64,000 nt of DNA from Candidatus Methanomethylicaceae archaeon. Lineage in GTDB: Archaea; Thermoproteota; Methanomethylicia; Methanomethylicales; Methanomethylicaceae. The notes under the pieces are model-generated. The model saw only the letters and a list, made by a program, of their open reading frames with translations. It was not told the origin of the DNA and made no database searches. Made by a program: the position numbers and the translations under genes. Positions within the stretch are counted from its first letter, which is position 1; each line of letters starts with the position of its first letter. The stretch spans positions 62,001 through 126,000 of the forward strand of contig JACTUC010000001.1 of NCBI GenBank assembly GCA_015660995.1, read 5' to 3'. Shown in pieces: positions 1 to 9,353 of the stretch.

Positions 1-2
1 GC

Positions 3-557
3 ATGGGTATGGGGATCGAGCAGAGCGTGAAAGAAGGGGTGGTTGAGCTCGTCGATCAGCTCAATGCCGTTGGGAAGGCAATGGTGATCGATGCGGACGC
101 GCTCAAAGCTCTTGGGGAGCTGCGGAAGTATCCGCAGTTTAACTGTGCAGTCCTAACGCCACACGCAAAGGAATTCTTTGACCTGACGGGCGAAAAGCTC
201 CGCGACGAGCATTCGGCGGGCTGGCAGGGGCGTGTTGATACAGTGACACGATGGGCTTCAAGGCTGAACGTCACAATCCTCCTCAAGTCAAGGTTCGATA
301 TCATCGCTGACGGCAAGAAGTATAAGGTCAAGACCATAGGCAATGCAGGCATGACCGCTGGGGGCACTGGCGACGTCTTGGCAGGGGCGGTAGGTGCCAT
401 CCTCTGTAGGGGCAGGAACCCATTCAGGTCTGCAGCTGCCGCTTCATTCCTGAACTCTTACGCAGGTGACCTTCTTGCTGCAAAGTACGGGCATCACTTT
501 ACGGCGCGTGACTTGGTGGATTCCATACCGCTTGCGCTGAAGGAACTCAACATATAA
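3..557 (+). CDS. nnrD: ADP-dependent NAD(P)HX dehydratase, C-terminal part (5' cut by window)
   Basis: This is the C-terminal ribokinase-like domain of the NAD(P)H-hydrate repair enzyme (YjeF C-terminal/NnrD family), which uses ADP or ATP to restore damaged NADH and NADPH. The visible part carries the DADAL motif, the LTPHAKEF stretch and the NAGMTAGGTGDVLAG nucleotide-site loop with its catalytic Asp, all typical of the family. The reading frame is open to the left edge, and the family usually begins far upstream with a Rossmann-like epimerase domain, so the gene is truncated by the window rather than by mutation. The Met at position 3 is unlikely to be the real start. Confidence 0.9.
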   Translation: MGMGIEQSVKEGVVELVDQLNAVGKAMVIDADALKALGELRKYPQFNCAVLTPHAKEFFDLTGEKLRDEHSAGWQGRVDTVTRWASRLNVTILLKSRFDIIADGKKYKVKTIGNAGMTAGGTGDVLAGAVGAILCRGRNPFRSAAAASFLNSYAGDLLAAKYGHHFTARDLVDSIPLALKELNI

Positions 558-637
558 CTCACCCTAATGCGTACGCCAATAAGAGAATCCTTTTTTATGA
601 GCGTGAGCGGAGAGTAGATCGAGGAAATATTGTAATA

Positions 638-3046
638 ATGGTGATTTTTGTGGTAGATGCTTTACCTCTTGACAAATATCGCAGGGTATCCGACCCGGAC
701 AAGCTTGAATGTGACTCCACTAGCGAGCTGAAACCGCTTGAGGAGATAGTGGGCCAGGAAAGGGCACTAAAAGCCCTCAAGTTCGGCCTTGAGATAAAGG
801 ACCCTGGCTTTAACGTCTACGTCGCTGGGATGCCCGGCACGGGAAGGAGGACCACCGTCGGCAGTTTTTTGGATGAGCTGGCGAAGACGAAGCCGAAGGC
901 GGACGACTGGATCTACGTGAACAATTTCGACAGCAAGGAGTACGAACCAAACGCGATTAGGCTGCCTGCAGGAATGGCCAACCAGTTCAAGGACGACATG
1001 GATTCCCTAATCACTGATGCACGCAGGGCAATTCCCAAGGTCTTCGAGAGCGATGACTATGCAGCTCAGAAGGCTGCCACCACAAAGTCCATAGAAGATG
1101 AGAAAGCGAAACTCTTCTTACAGATAAACGCTAGCGCTCAGCAGCAGGGGTTCGTTATCCAGACCAGCCCAGTGGGGCTTGTCACCATACCAGTAATCAA
1201 TGGCAAGCCGCTCCGCGAGCAGGACTTCCTAGCTCTGCCTATGAAGACGCAGCAGGATATTGCGATCAAGAGAGAGAAACTCAACGCAGATTTGAGGAGC
1301 GCCTTCCGCCAGCTCAAAGACTTGGACTCCAAAGGCGCGGAGGAGGTGGACAAGCTCAACCGCCAGGTCTCGCTCTACGCCATCGATCACCTGATCGCCG
1401 ACCTCAAGACAAAGTATAAGGACGTACCCGAGATCTCGGAGTTCATCGACACCGTACAGAGCGACATTCTCGACAACCTGGACTTGTTCGTGGGTGAGCC
1501 GCAGCAGCAGCTCCCGCCCCAGCTAGTAATGCCCTTCCTAAAGGAACTGCCCTTCAAGAAGTACGAGGTTAACGTAATAGTTGATAACTCCGACCTGAAG
1601 GGTGCCCCTGTCATAGTAGAACAGAACCCGTCGTACCAGAACCTCGTGGGCAGGATCGAGAAGGACGTACAGTACGGTATCGTCACCTCGGACTTCATGA
1701 ATATCCGTGCAGGAACGCTGCATAAGGCAAACGGCGGATACATTGTCCTTCCCGTCGAGGACCTCTTCAGGAACCCGCTGTCGTGGGACATCCTGAAAAC
1801 GACGCTAAAGACTGGGAAGATAACGATCGAGGAGCCAGCGGAACGGATGGGTCTGATAACTGCAAAGGGGATCAGGCCCGAGCCCATACCCCTCGACACT
1901 AAGGTCGTGCTCATCGGCACACCCATGATCTATGAGACACTCTATAGCCTCGATCCTGACTTCAAGGAACTCTTCAAGGTCAAGGCCGAATTCGATACCT
2001 CCATGGAGCGTAACCCAGAGAACGAGAAGAAATATGCGGGGTTCATCTGCACATTCTGCGGTAAATTCAAAATAAAGCCGCTCGACTACTCAGCCATATC
2101 GAAGATGGTGGAGTACGGGTCAAGACTCGCCGAGGACCAGGAGAAGCTCTCGACGCAGTTCTCCGACGTTGCTGACCTCATAAGGGAAGCGAACTTCTAC
2201 GCCATTCAAGAGAATACGGATTTCATCACGGCGAAGCACGTCGTCAGGGCGATCGAGGAGAAGACCTACCGCTCCAACCTCATCCAAGAGAAGATACAGG
2301 AGTACATCAAGAGGGGGATCTTCCTGATCGAGACGGTGGGAGAGAAGGTCGGGCAGGTAAACGGCCTGTCGGTGATCGGCTTGGGCGACATCTCCTTCGG
2401 CAGGCCATCGCGCGTCACCGCCAGCATAGGCGTAGGGCGCGAGGGGGTCATAGACATAGAGCGCGAGGCAGCAATGGGTGGACCAATACACACCAAAGGC
2501 GTAATGATCCTGAGCGGGTACTTGGCCAACAAGTATTCCCAAGATAAGCCCCTGAGCTTGACTGCAAGGCTTGTCTTCGAGCAGAGCTACGAGGGCGTAG
2601 AGGGCGACAGCGCGTCCAGTACGGAGCTCTACTCCATACTGTCAGCTCTATCGGGCCTACCGATAAAGCAGTGCCTTGCCGTAACTGGATCAGTTAACCA
2701 AAAGGGGGAGGTACAGGCGATAGGTGGCGTCAATGAGAAGCTCGAGGGGTACTTTGAGGTATGCAAGGCAAAGGGATTCACGGGCGAGCAGGGTGCGATG
2801 ATTCCTGCAAGCAACGTGCAGAACCTGATGCTGAAGGAGGAACTCATGCAGGCTGCCAATGCAGGCTTGTTCCGCATCTATCCTGTAAAGTCGATTGATG
2901 AGGGCATAGAGGTCCTCACTGGCGTCAAGGCAGGCGAGAGGAGACCGGATGGAACCTACGATGAAGGGACGGTCAACTACCTCGTGGACAAGCGCCTTAA
3001 GGAGATGGCGGAGAAGCTGAAGGAATTCACCGCAGGTGGCAAGTAA
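638..3046 (+). CDS. Lon-like ATP-dependent protease (AAA_32 plus Lon_C)
   Basis: An 802-residue cytosolic Lon-family protease of the AAA_32/Lon_C type rather than the membrane-bound archaeal LonB. The N-terminal ATPase part has a P-loop at residues 64-72 (GMPGTGRRT), in which the usual lysine is arginine. A long helical middle region follows. The C-terminal peptidase domain shows the Ser-Lys dyad: Ser658 in EGDSASS and Lys701 in GGVNEK. No transmembrane segment is visible. GAGG about a dozen bases upstream supports the ATG at 638; a GTG at 641 is also possible. The family degrades misfolded proteins in bacteria and some archaea. The family call is firm; the substrate is unknown. Confidence 0.92.
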   Translation: MVIFVVDALPLDKYRRVSDPDKLECDSTSELKPLEEIVGQERALKALKFGLEIKDPGFNVYVAGMPGTGRRTTVGSFLDELAKTKPKADDWIYVNNFDSKEYEPNAIRLPAGMANQFKDDMDSLITDARRAIPKVFESDDYAAQKAATTKSIEDEKAKLFLQINASAQQQGFVIQTSPVGLVTIPVINGKPLREQDFLALPMKTQQDIAIKREKLNADLRSAFRQLKDLDSKGAEEVDKLNRQVSLYAIDHLIADLKTKYKDVPEISEFIDTVQSDILDNLDLFVGEPQQQLPPQLVMPFLKELPFKKYEVNVIVDNSDLKGAPVIVEQNPSYQNLVGRIEKDVQYGIVTSDFMNIRAGTLHKANGGYIVLPVEDLFRNPLSWDILKTTLKTGKITIEEPAERMGLITAKGIRPEPIPLDTKVVLIGTPMIYETLYSLDPDFKELFKVKAEFDTSMERNPENEKKYAGFICTFCGKFKIKPLDYSAISKMVEYGSRLAEDQEKLSTQFSDVADLIREANFYAIQENTDFITAKHVVRAIEEKTYRSNLIQEKIQEYIKRGIFLIETVGEKVGQVNGLSVIGLGDISFGRPSRVTASIGVGREGVIDIEREAAMGGPIHTKGVMILSGYLANKYSQDKPLSLTARLVFEQSYEGVEGDSASSTELYSILSALSGLPIKQCLAVTGSVNQKGEVQAIGGVNEKLEGYFEVCKAKGFTGEQGAMIPASNVQNLMLKEELMQAANAGLFRIYPVKSIDEGIEVLTGVKAGERRPDGTYDEGTVNYLVDKRLKEMAEKLKEFTAGGK

Positions 3047-3101
3047 AAGCCATCTACCTCTCCTCTTTTCCCCTTTTATTCACAAGCTCCGGGGTTATGG
3101 A

Positions 3102-3608
3102 ATGGCTTCAGAAAATTTGATCAGGAAGAGGATAACCAAGGAGATGCCGCCAGATGCGCTTAAGAAACACATAGTGGAGTTCCTGAAGACGCAGAACATG
3201 TGCGTCCTGGCCACCTGCATCAGCAATTCACCAAGGGCCACTCCGATCGAGTACTACTCCAAGGGGATGACCCTCTACATGATTGCCGAGGAGGGCAAGA
3301 AGCTTGAGAACATAAGGGCAAACCCGCAAGTGAGCATCGGCATCTTTGCCCCATACAATGGCTGGATGAGCGTAAGGGGTGTCCAGATAACCGGCATGGC
3401 TAGGATAGTAAGCAGGAAAGAAAAAGCAGAATATAACGACTGGCTCTCCGTCTACAAGTGGCAGAGATCGGCGCAGGAGCTGGGGATAAAGACGCTCCCT
3501 GAGAACGTCAAGGCCATTAGGGTTGATGTGTTGAAGGTAGAGCTTACTGACATCTCCCTCAAGGAGAAAGGATATGCCGCGAGGCAGGTCCTGGTTAAGC
3601 GCAACTGA
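3102..3608 (+). CDS. Pyridoxamine 5'-phosphate oxidase-like FMN-binding protein
   Basis: About 168 residues with the split-barrel flavin-binding fold of PNPOx-like proteins: the N-terminal strand CVLATCISNSPRATPIEYY, then EEGKKLENIRANPQVSIGIF, is the typical flavin and dimer region. The family includes flavin reductases and heme or F420-dependent enzymes, so the reaction cannot be named. I place the start at ATG 3102; the frame is open upstream to 3036, but those residues are low-complexity and follow the protease stop directly. The next genes downstream are a cytochrome b5-like protein and a flavoprotein, which suggests a small redox cluster. Confidence 0.8.
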   Translation: MASENLIRKRITKEMPPDALKKHIVEFLKTQNMCVLATCISNSPRATPIEYYSKGMTLYMIAEEGKKLENIRANPQVSIGIFAPYNGWMSVRGVQITGMARIVSRKEKAEYNDWLSVYKWQRSAQELGIKTLPENVKAIRVDVLKVELTDISLKEKGYAARQVLVKRN

Positions 3609-3666
3609 TCCATGGAATAATTTTAAAGCCTCTTCACGCAAGTTACGTTAACGGAGCTGTTTCGCA

Positions 3667-3909
3667 ATGTCCGAGATGAAAGAGTACACAAAAGAGGAGC
3701 TTGCTAAATTCGACGGAAAGAACGGAACCAAAGCCCTGATAGCAGCAAATGGAAAGGTCTACGAGGTCACAGGCAACGACATGTGGGATAACGGTGAGCA
3801 TATGAGCATGCACAGCGCGGGACAGGACCTGACTGAGGGCTTGTCTGAATCTCCGCACGACGACAGCATATTCGAAAAGATAAAACTGGTAGGCACGCTG
3901 AAACAGTAA
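3667..3909 (+). CDS. Cytochrome b5-like heme/steroid-binding domain protein
   Basis: An 80-residue single-domain protein of the predicted heme-binding cytochrome b5 family common in anaerobic bacteria and archaea. It starts with YTKEELAKFDGKNG and contains the paired histidine regions HMSMHSAG and SPHDD, expected heme ligands or pocket residues, and ends with the conserved VGTLK. There is no signal peptide or membrane anchor, so it is probably cytosolic. A TATA-like AATTTTAAAG lies about 40 bases upstream. Electron transfer to or from the neighbouring flavoprotein (3946) is a plausible inference from position only. Confidence 0.82.
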   Translation: MSEMKEYTKEELAKFDGKNGTKALIAANGKVYEVTGNDMWDNGEHMSMHSAGQDLTEGLSESPHDDSIFEKIKLVGTLKQ

Positions 3910-3945
3910 GGCTCGTTCCAATTTTACAGGTTATGGTGGGAAGCC

Positions 3946-4518
3946 ATGAAAGTCGTAGCATTCAACGGGAGCGCTCGGAAGGACGGCAACACCGCGACCT
4001 TAATCAGGGCAGTCTTCAAGGAGCTGGAGAAAGAAGGGATCGAGACTGAGCTTGTGCAGCTAGCGGGGAAGCCGATAAGGGGGTGCATAGCCTGCAGGAA
4101 ATGCTTTGAACGGAAGAACAAGCGCTGCTCCGTCGAGACTGACGATTTAAACAAGCATATTAAGAAGATGATTGCAGCCGACGGCATTATTCTGGGATCG
4201 CCAGTTTACTTCTCCAACCTAACGCCGGAGCTGAAGGCGCTGATCGACCGATCGGGCATGGTCGCCAGGGCAAACAAAAACATGCTAAAGCGCAAAGCTG
4301 GTGCAGCAGTCGTCGCCGTGAGGCGGGCGGGCTCAGTGCTGACCTTCGATACTATAAACAACTACTTCCTCATCAACGAGATGATAATCCCTGGGTCGTC
4401 ATACTGGAACATGGGCATTGGAAGGCAGGTGGGGGAGGTCGAGAAGGATGAAGAGGGCATGGAAACGATGGCAGACCTCGGGAAGAACATGGCCTGGCTC
4501 CTCAAGAGGCTCCGCTGA
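3946..4518 (+). CDS. Iron-sulfur flavoprotein / NADPH-dependent FMN reductase family
   Basis: A 190-residue flavodoxin-fold protein. The FMN phosphate loop is [15 protein letters not shown] near the N-terminus. A cysteine cluster, GCIACRKC followed by a Cys about 10 residues later, matches the compact 4Fe-4S motif of archaeal iron-sulfur flavoproteins (Isf), and [19 protein letters not shown] is the second flavin loop. Isf proteins handle oxygen or peroxide stress or reduce small electron acceptors in methanogens and relatives. It follows the b5-like gene by 36 bases and is probably cotranscribed with it. Confidence 0.86.
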   Translation: MKVVAFNGSARKDGNTATLIRAVFKELEKEGIETELVQLAGKPIRGCIACRKCFERKNKRCSVETDDLNKHIKKMIAADGIILGSPVYFSNLTPELKALIDRSGMVARANKNMLKRKAGAAVVAVRRAGSVLTFDTINNYFLINEMIIPGSSYWNMGIGRQVGEVEKDEEGMETMADLGKNMAWLLKRLR

Positions 4519-4545
4519 GACCGCTACCTGAAGGGATCCAAAATT

Positions 4546-5115
4546 ATGACATGCAGAAAATGCGGAACTACCCTCGTTTATGGCCCGAAGGTTGGGAGAA
4601 GCGCCGACACTGGCAAGTTCTCAGTAACCATAAGCAACCTGCCGACGAAGGTCTGCCAGAAGGGGTGCTCAGGCTTCTACTGGTACCATTCCGAACTGCC
4701 TGAAGAGATCGTTGCCATCGTGACGCGCGACTCTGCAAAATGGGCAAAAAGTGCGGGCACCGTAAAGGCTAAACAGATCTGCAGAAAGTGCGGAAAGGAC
4801 CTCGTGGAAGGAGGGATGGCGCTCTTCAGATTCGAGAAGATCCCTTACATCAATAGGGGGAAAATCGCAGTAATTCCCAACCCCTTCAGCAAGAAGGGAA
4901 GCGAGAAACCCTCCGCAGCGGGTCCAGAGGGAAAGATCATTGTGATGTTAAACGCTCCTTCGCTTGCCTGTTCGGGCTGCAACACCCATTACCTGCCACC
5001 GATCTCGGGTGACCCTGCCAACCCTTACTATAAGGACCTATTCATAGCAATAAGGAAAGCCATCACCCAGGACTTCATCTTCGACGAATCCGCCTTTAAT
5101 TACTGGCGAGAATGA
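4546..5115 (+). CDS. Unknown protein with several CxxC zinc-ribbon pairs
   Basis: I do not recognise this 189-residue protein. It starts MTCRKCG, and further cysteine pairs are visible at KVCQKGCSG, ICRKCGKDL and ACSGCNTHY. Two treble-clef or ribbon zinc sites formed by pairing these are likely. The central part (about residues 95-150) is basic and carries a segment FEKIPYINRGKIAVIPNPF. No membrane segment is seen. It sits 27 bases after the flavoprotein gene and on the same strand, so it may belong to that redox operon. A metal-binding or nucleic-acid role would be guesswork. Confidence 0.7.
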   Translation: MTCRKCGTTLVYGPKVGRSADTGKFSVTISNLPTKVCQKGCSGFYWYHSELPEEIVAIVTRDSAKWAKSAGTVKAKQICRKCGKDLVEGGMALFRFEKIPYINRGKIAVIPNPFSKKGSEKPSAAGPEGKIIVMLNAPSLACSGCNTHYLPPISGDPANPYYKDLFIAIRKAITQDFIFDESAFNYWRE

Positions 5116-5156
5116 ATACCCAACTCTTATTTATCTGACCCTCTTTTCTGGAGGGC

Positions 5157-6047
5157 ATGGTAAAAAAGCCGATGAGCCACAGGACAGGGGTCCTGCTCAA
5201 TATCACGGCGGTCGCACTCTGGGGCACGGTCTTCGTCTTCTCTCAGATCGGCCTTCAGTTTGCAAACCCATACAACCTCGTCTTCATCCGCTTCGCCATT
5301 GCTTCACTGGCGATCTTTATTCTTATTGTGCCACTCAAGAATGGTTCGGAAATGATCAGCGCTCTGCGGAGAAAGACCATCTGGCTGCTCGGTTTCATCT
5401 ATATGCTCGGCTTCCTTTTCATGTACGTGGGACAGGACCTTAGCACAGCTTCGGAAGCAACACTGCTGACTAATCTTGCCCCGATACTTGTTCCGCCAGT
5501 TGCGGTCTCCTTACTGAAGGACAGGATATCGAAGCAGCAGGTCATTGCAATGGTTCTTGGGCTGATGAGCCTGCTCTTGGTCGCTACGCCGAATCTGGAC
5601 CTTGGGACATACCGGATCGTTGGCTACACCTTGATGTTCAGCACATCGATCTGCTATGCTCTCTTCACGGTGATGAGCAAAAAGTACGGTGCGGTCCATC
5701 TCGCCGACTCATTTGCAATCATACTTGTCATTACTGCCTTCCTTGCCCCGGTGGCATTCTTATTGGGAGGTTTAAGCCTATCCGCCTTATCCATCGCCTC
5801 TGTTGGCTGGTTCTCCATTATCTGGCTTGGCTTACCGTGCACAGTCCTAGCAATAACTATGTACCTTGAAGGACTTAGTGCCCTTGCTGCTTCTGAAGCA
5901 GGCTTCATCCAGCTCCTCCAGGTTGTCATAGGTCTCTTCCTTGCAGGGCTTATCCTTGGGGACTTCCTAAGTCCATACCAGATCTTAGGGGCTATCTTGA
6001 TCCTTGGTGCGCTAGTACTAGGCTCGATAAAAAATAAACCTGGCTAG
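5157..6047 (+). CDS. EamA/DMT-family transporter
   Basis: A 296-residue membrane protein of the drug/metabolite transporter superfamily with about ten hydrophobic helices arranged as two EamA repeats. Typical family segments are the N-terminal ALWGTVFVFSQIGLQ, FIRFAIASLAIF and, in the second half, ASEAGFIQLLQVVIGLFLA. Members export amino acids, nucleotides or other small metabolites; the substrate cannot be predicted. The ATG is preceded by a good GGAGG site seven bases away. It ends with TAG and is followed by another membrane protein on the same strand. Confidence 0.9.
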   Translation: MVKKPMSHRTGVLLNITAVALWGTVFVFSQIGLQFANPYNLVFIRFAIASLAIFILIVPLKNGSEMISALRRKTIWLLGFIYMLGFLFMYVGQDLSTASEATLLTNLAPILVPPVAVSLLKDRISKQQVIAMVLGLMSLLLVATPNLDLGTYRIVGYTLMFSTSICYALFTVMSKKYGAVHLADSFAIILVITAFLAPVAFLLGGLSLSALSIASVGWFSIIWLGLPCTVLAITMYLEGLSALAASEAGFIQLLQVVIGLFLAGLILGDFLSPYQILGAILILGALVLGSIKNKPG

Positions 6048-6089
6048 TGGCATCTAACCTTATAATCCAAAAAGATTAACTATAGAACC

Positions 6090-7172
6090 ATGGCGGGTCT
6101 CCGGCAGATCCCCAATCTGCGCCAGCCATTTGCTCCGCTCGCTCCCAAGATAGTGCTAATACTGCTGTCTGGGCTGCTGTCGATGTTCTTCGCAGAGGTA
6201 TTCTCTGGTTCATCCCCCATGTGGTTCACTTCAGGCTGGGGTGTCTTCGTAACTTGGCCTCTATATATGTCCCACCTTCTACTTTTAATCAACTTTGCAA
6301 TGATCTTCAAGAGAACCTCGCTTACCCAGCTCTACCTGTGGGGTGTGTTCTTCGGTCTGTATGAGTCTTGGATCACCAAGGTGATCTGGGCGGGTTACAT
6401 GACCTCAACACCGATGTGGGGCACGTTTCTAGGGTTCTCAGTCTTCGAGCTTTTCGTGATAGTCTTCTTCTGGCACCCTATAATGTCCTTCATAGTGCCT
6501 ATCCTGACATTTGAGATCTTGTCGGGCACTGCCAGAGAAGCTGGAGGCGGAGTCTTTGCCAGCCACCTGCCGATCCTATTGAAAAGGAAGCGGAATTGGG
6601 TCATCTTCCTGTTCATTATGATAATGGGCTCGGCGTTCCTCACGGTCGGCTCAAAGGCAAATTTGGTTGTCGCGGACCTGACGATACTTGGAAGTCTCCT
6701 GCTGATCTTCGTCCCATACTGGCTTGCGTCTAAGAAGTTTGCGCCCTTCTTCTCGATCCGCTCGCTCAGGCTTGGGAGACCCGGACTTACGATTCTAGTT
6801 CTGTACATGATTGGGTTGTACGTATGGGGATTCTTCTCTCTGCTCCCCGAAAGGATCGCCCCCCTGCTCACGATACTGCTAACTGTTTGCATCTACGCAC
6901 TCATTGCCGCCCTCCTCTTCATGGGCAGACCTGCTGATGAGAGGGCCGTCGAGGGGACAGCGCAGTCAACCCCTCTTTTCAAAACGAGGGAACTAGTCAT
7001 TTTGTTTGCAACCTTCATCGTAATGACGACCATGTTCAGTTTATTGCCGACAGCTGACTTTGTTGTATTCTTCATTATCAATTATGGCATGTTCGGGGCG
7101 GGTGTCGCCCTGCTCATCATTGCATTCGCGATGGTAGTAAAAAGCAGAATTCACCATAAAAGTGGAAATTGA
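6090..7172 (+). CDS. Polytopic membrane protein of unknown function
   Basis: This 360-residue protein has about nine or ten hydrophobic helices separated by short basic loops such as LLKRKRN. I see no catalytic motif, ATPase signature or known transporter motif. Helical segments rich in Trp and Phe (SSPMWFTSGWGVFVTWP, YESWITKVIWAGYM) are a visible peculiarity. It starts with ATG 44 bases after the EamA gene, downstream of an AT-rich stretch, and converges with the rubrerythrin gene. It could be a permease or a membrane enzyme; no function is proposed. Confidence 0.72.
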   Translation: MAGLRQIPNLRQPFAPLAPKIVLILLSGLLSMFFAEVFSGSSPMWFTSGWGVFVTWPLYMSHLLLLINFAMIFKRTSLTQLYLWGVFFGLYESWITKVIWAGYMTSTPMWGTFLGFSVFELFVIVFFWHPIMSFIVPILTFEILSGTAREAGGGVFASHLPILLKRKRNWVIFLFIMIMGSAFLTVGSKANLVVADLTILGSLLLIFVPYWLASKKFAPFFSIRSLRLGRPGLTILVLYMIGLYVWGFFSLLPERIAPLLTILLTVCIYALIAALLFMGRPADERAVEGTAQSTPLFKTRELVILFATFIVMTTMFSLLPTADFVVFFIINYGMFGAGVALLIIAFAMVVKSRIHHKSGN

Positions 7173-7202
7173 GAACTCTGTCCGAGAAGAATCAATTAAA
7201 TA

Positions 7203-7226
7203 TAAAAAAGTGAGATGGGATCTCAC
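7203..7226 (-). terminator. Intrinsic-type terminator of the rubrerythrin gene
   Basis: On the minus strand the sequence GTGAGAT, a GGG/CCC loop and ATCTCAC form a perfect 7-bp hairpin that overlaps the rubrerythrin stop codon. It is followed at once by a run of six T. The hairpin is symmetrical and lies between two convergent genes, so it may serve both, although the T-run favours the minus-strand gene. Confidence 0.65.
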
Positions 7227-7729
7227 TCGAACTTCTTAAACTGCTTGCCGGCGGTCGAGCAGACTGGGCACTTGCCAGGGACTTCGCCTTCAACAGTGTA
7301 GCCGCATACAGGGCAGATGTAAACCGCGCCTATCTTGATATCCTTCCCACCCTCGACTGACTGCTTAGCCTTCTCGTACATCGCTGCGTGTATCTTCTCC
7401 GCTTCGAGCGCGTAATGCGTGGACTTTACCGCGCCGTTCTCCTGCTGCAGCTCGGCTGTGTTCTTGTAAACCGGGTACATCTCACTGACCTCGAAGTTCT
7501 CGCCATCAATCGCTGCCTGAAGGTTCTCCTTTGGGTCACCGATGATTCCGAGCTCCCTTGCATGGTTTGTCGCGTGAACTCTCTCCGCGTACGCTATAGC
7601 CTTGAAAAGCCTCGCAACGTTTGGGAAGCCGTTCCTCTCCGCAACGTCTGAAAAGATGCCGTACTTCATATGCGCCTGGCTCTCGCCAGAGAATGCTGCC
7701 TTTAGAAATTCCTCAGTCATTTTTCTCAT
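7223..7729 (-). CDS. rbr: Rubrerythrin
   Basis: A 168-residue cytosolic peroxide-scavenging protein. The N-terminal four-helix ferritin-like domain provides the di-iron site: FSGESQAHMKY, AYAERVHATNH and ALEAEKIHAAMYEKA carry the conserved Glu and His ligands. The C-terminus is a rubredoxin-like FeS4 domain (CPVCGYTVEGEVPGKCPVC). Such proteins reduce hydrogen peroxide with electrons from rubredoxin, which is encoded directly upstream on the same strand. A strong TATA-like box (TTTATATAAG, 7762-7771) lies about 33 bases before the start, so it has its own promoter. An internal ATG three codons in is an alternative start. Confidence 0.96.
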   Translation of the reverse strand: MRKMTEEFLKAAFSGESQAHMKYGIFSDVAERNGFPNVARLFKAIAYAERVHATNHARELGIIGDPKENLQAAIDGENFEVSEMYPVYKNTAELQQENGAVKSTHYALEAEKIHAAMYEKAKQSVEGGKDIKIGAVYICPVCGYTVEGEVPGKCPVCSTAGKQFKKFE

Positions 7730-7832
7730 TGCATGACACCTATAACGCTACAATATACCCGCTTATATAAAAATTCGTCCCTACATTGATAAATGATTAA
7801 AAATAAAATGAGAAAAGAGAATTGCACTGGGG

Positions 7833-7994
7833 CTATAAGACTTTCTCGAACATGTCCTTTGGAGCACCACAAGCCGGGCATGTCCAATCCTCGGGTAGGC
7901 TATCGAATGATGTGCCCTTAGCTATGCCGGAAGCCAGGTCGCCGACCGCAGGATCGTAAACGTATCCGCAGACTGTGCATCTATACTGATCCAT
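7833..7994 (-). CDS. Rubredoxin
   Basis: A 53-residue rubredoxin. The translation has CTVCGYVY near the N-terminus and CPACGAPK near the C-terminus, the two Cys pairs that bind one iron; the spacing and the DPAVGD and SLPEDWTCP elements are standard. A very strong ribosome site (GGAGG) lies seven bases before the ATG. It stands about 100 bases upstream of rubrerythrin on the same strand and is the likely electron donor to it. The rubrerythrin promoter lies between the two genes, so they may be transcribed separately. Confidence 0.95.
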   Translation of the reverse strand: MDQYRCTVCGYVYDPAVGDLASGIAKGTSFDSLPEDWTCPACGAPKDMFEKVL

Positions 7995-8126
7995 GGTTTT
8001 TCCTCCTCAGCCATTTTGCGATTGACAAGATCGGACTAATCCTCCCCTTTAATATGACTTTTCCCTTTTACAGCAAATTAAAATATCCCATAAGGTTGAA
8101 ACAATACATTAAAACGGGGCTTTTGA

Positions 8127-9353
8127 GTGTTGAAGAGCAAGTACCCCATCGTAGTCTTCTGCGTCCTCTCCGCCCTGTACTTCTTCTCGATCATCCACAG
8201 GGTCGGCATCGCCGTGATCGCTGTAAACCTCATGCAGGAGTTCGGCACAGACGCGTCGCTCCTAGGGCTGATGTCGTCTATGTACTTCTGGCCATACGCT
8301 ATCGCCCAGATACCCGTCGGGATCATGCTGGACAGGATCGGGATAAGAAAAACCGTGACGATACTGAGCTTCATCGCTGTAATAGGGAGCTTCCTTTTTT
8401 CTGCAGCGCCCAATGTTTTGATGCTAGGAGCCGGTCGCGCGCTTGTCGGATTCGGCGTCGGTGGGTTCTACGTATCTTCTCTGAAGGCTATCGCAGTGTG
8501 GTTCTCGCCAAAGCGGTTCGCCACGCTAACGGGTGTACTGACATCCATTGGGAACATAGGCGGACTCATCGCCACCTCTCCCCTAGCGATCTTCGCACTG
8601 ATGATCGGTTGGAGGGATGCCTTCATAGTAATATCCTTCTTCATGTTCCTCTTCACGATCGTTGCATGGTTCGTGATAAAAGGTGAGGAGGGGGATCAGT
8701 TCAAGAGTCAGGGCAGCATTGGGCGCGACTTAAGAAAAGTCTTCTCGACCAGGGCATTTCTCAAGCTCACCCTAGTGCCAGTCTTCGTATACGGATTTTT
8801 TATCAGCTTCCAGGGGCTTTGGGGAGGCCTATTCCTGCACGACGTGTACGGCATGGCATCTGCCGGAGCAGCTTCATTCTTGGTATTTATTGCCCTTGGC
8901 TTCATGTTGGTGGGACCGCTTGCTGGCTTCCTGTCCGATCGAATCGGAAAAAGGAAACCAGTCCTGACCGCTGGGATATTGTTGAGCATCATTTTCTGGT
9001 TGATAATGGCCTTCGCTGGCAGCTCACTCGGACCGGTGGAACTCGCGGTCATGATGTTCTTGTTGGGCACCTCGTTCGCACTCTGCAACCTATATATGAC
9101 CGTGGCCAAGGAGCTCTTCGGCAAAAGCATCTGCGGGCTGGGGATAGCGAGTTACAACACCTTCGCCTTCATCGGTGCGGGCTTCTTCCAGTTCTTCATG
9201 GGCTTCATGCTAGATGCGACCTACGGTGGCACGAGGGTCTTCGCAGCGTACCAGCTCATATTTGCCCTAGGCGTTGTTCTATTAGCAGTCTCACTGCTTG
9301 CTGCGGTGCTTAGCAAAGAGACATTCAATTCAGAACCAGCCTGCCCCGGGTAA
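8127..9353 (+). CDS. MFS-family transporter
   Basis: A 408-residue major facilitator permease with about twelve hydrophobic helices. The signature loop between helices 2 and 3 reads GIMLDRIGIRKTV, its second-half copy reads GFLSDRIGKRKPV, and the first helix contains FFSIIHRVGIAVIAVNLM. The family imports or exports organic anions, sugars and drugs; the pattern with an N-terminal arginine in helix 1 resembles anion:cation symporters, but the substrate is unknown. The best start is GTG 8127 or TTG 8130. Confidence 0.9.
   Translation: MLKSKYPIVVFCVLSALYFFSIIHRVGIAVIAVNLMQEFGTDASLLGLMSSMYFWPYAIAQIPVGIMLDRIGIRKTVTILSFIAVIGSFLFSAAPNVLMLGAGRALVGFGVGGFYVSSLKAIAVWFSPKRFATLTGVLTSIGNIGGLIATSPLAIFALMIGWRDAFIVISFFMFLFTIVAWFVIKGEEGDQFKSQGSIGRDLRKVFSTRAFLKLTLVPVFVYGFFISFQGLWGGLFLHDVYGMASAGAASFLVFIALGFMLVGPLAGFLSDRIGKRKPVLTAGILLSIIFWLIMAFAGSSLGPVELAVMMFLLGTSFALCNLYMTVAKELFGKSICGLGIASYNTFAFIGAGFFQFFMGFMLDATYGGTRVFAAYQLIFALGVVLLAVSLLAAVLSKETFNSEPACPG

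Noticed and set aside
3036-3101. N-terminal extension of the PNPOx-like protein
   Set aside because: The added residues overlap the protease stop and look non-coding; ATG 3102 fits the family.
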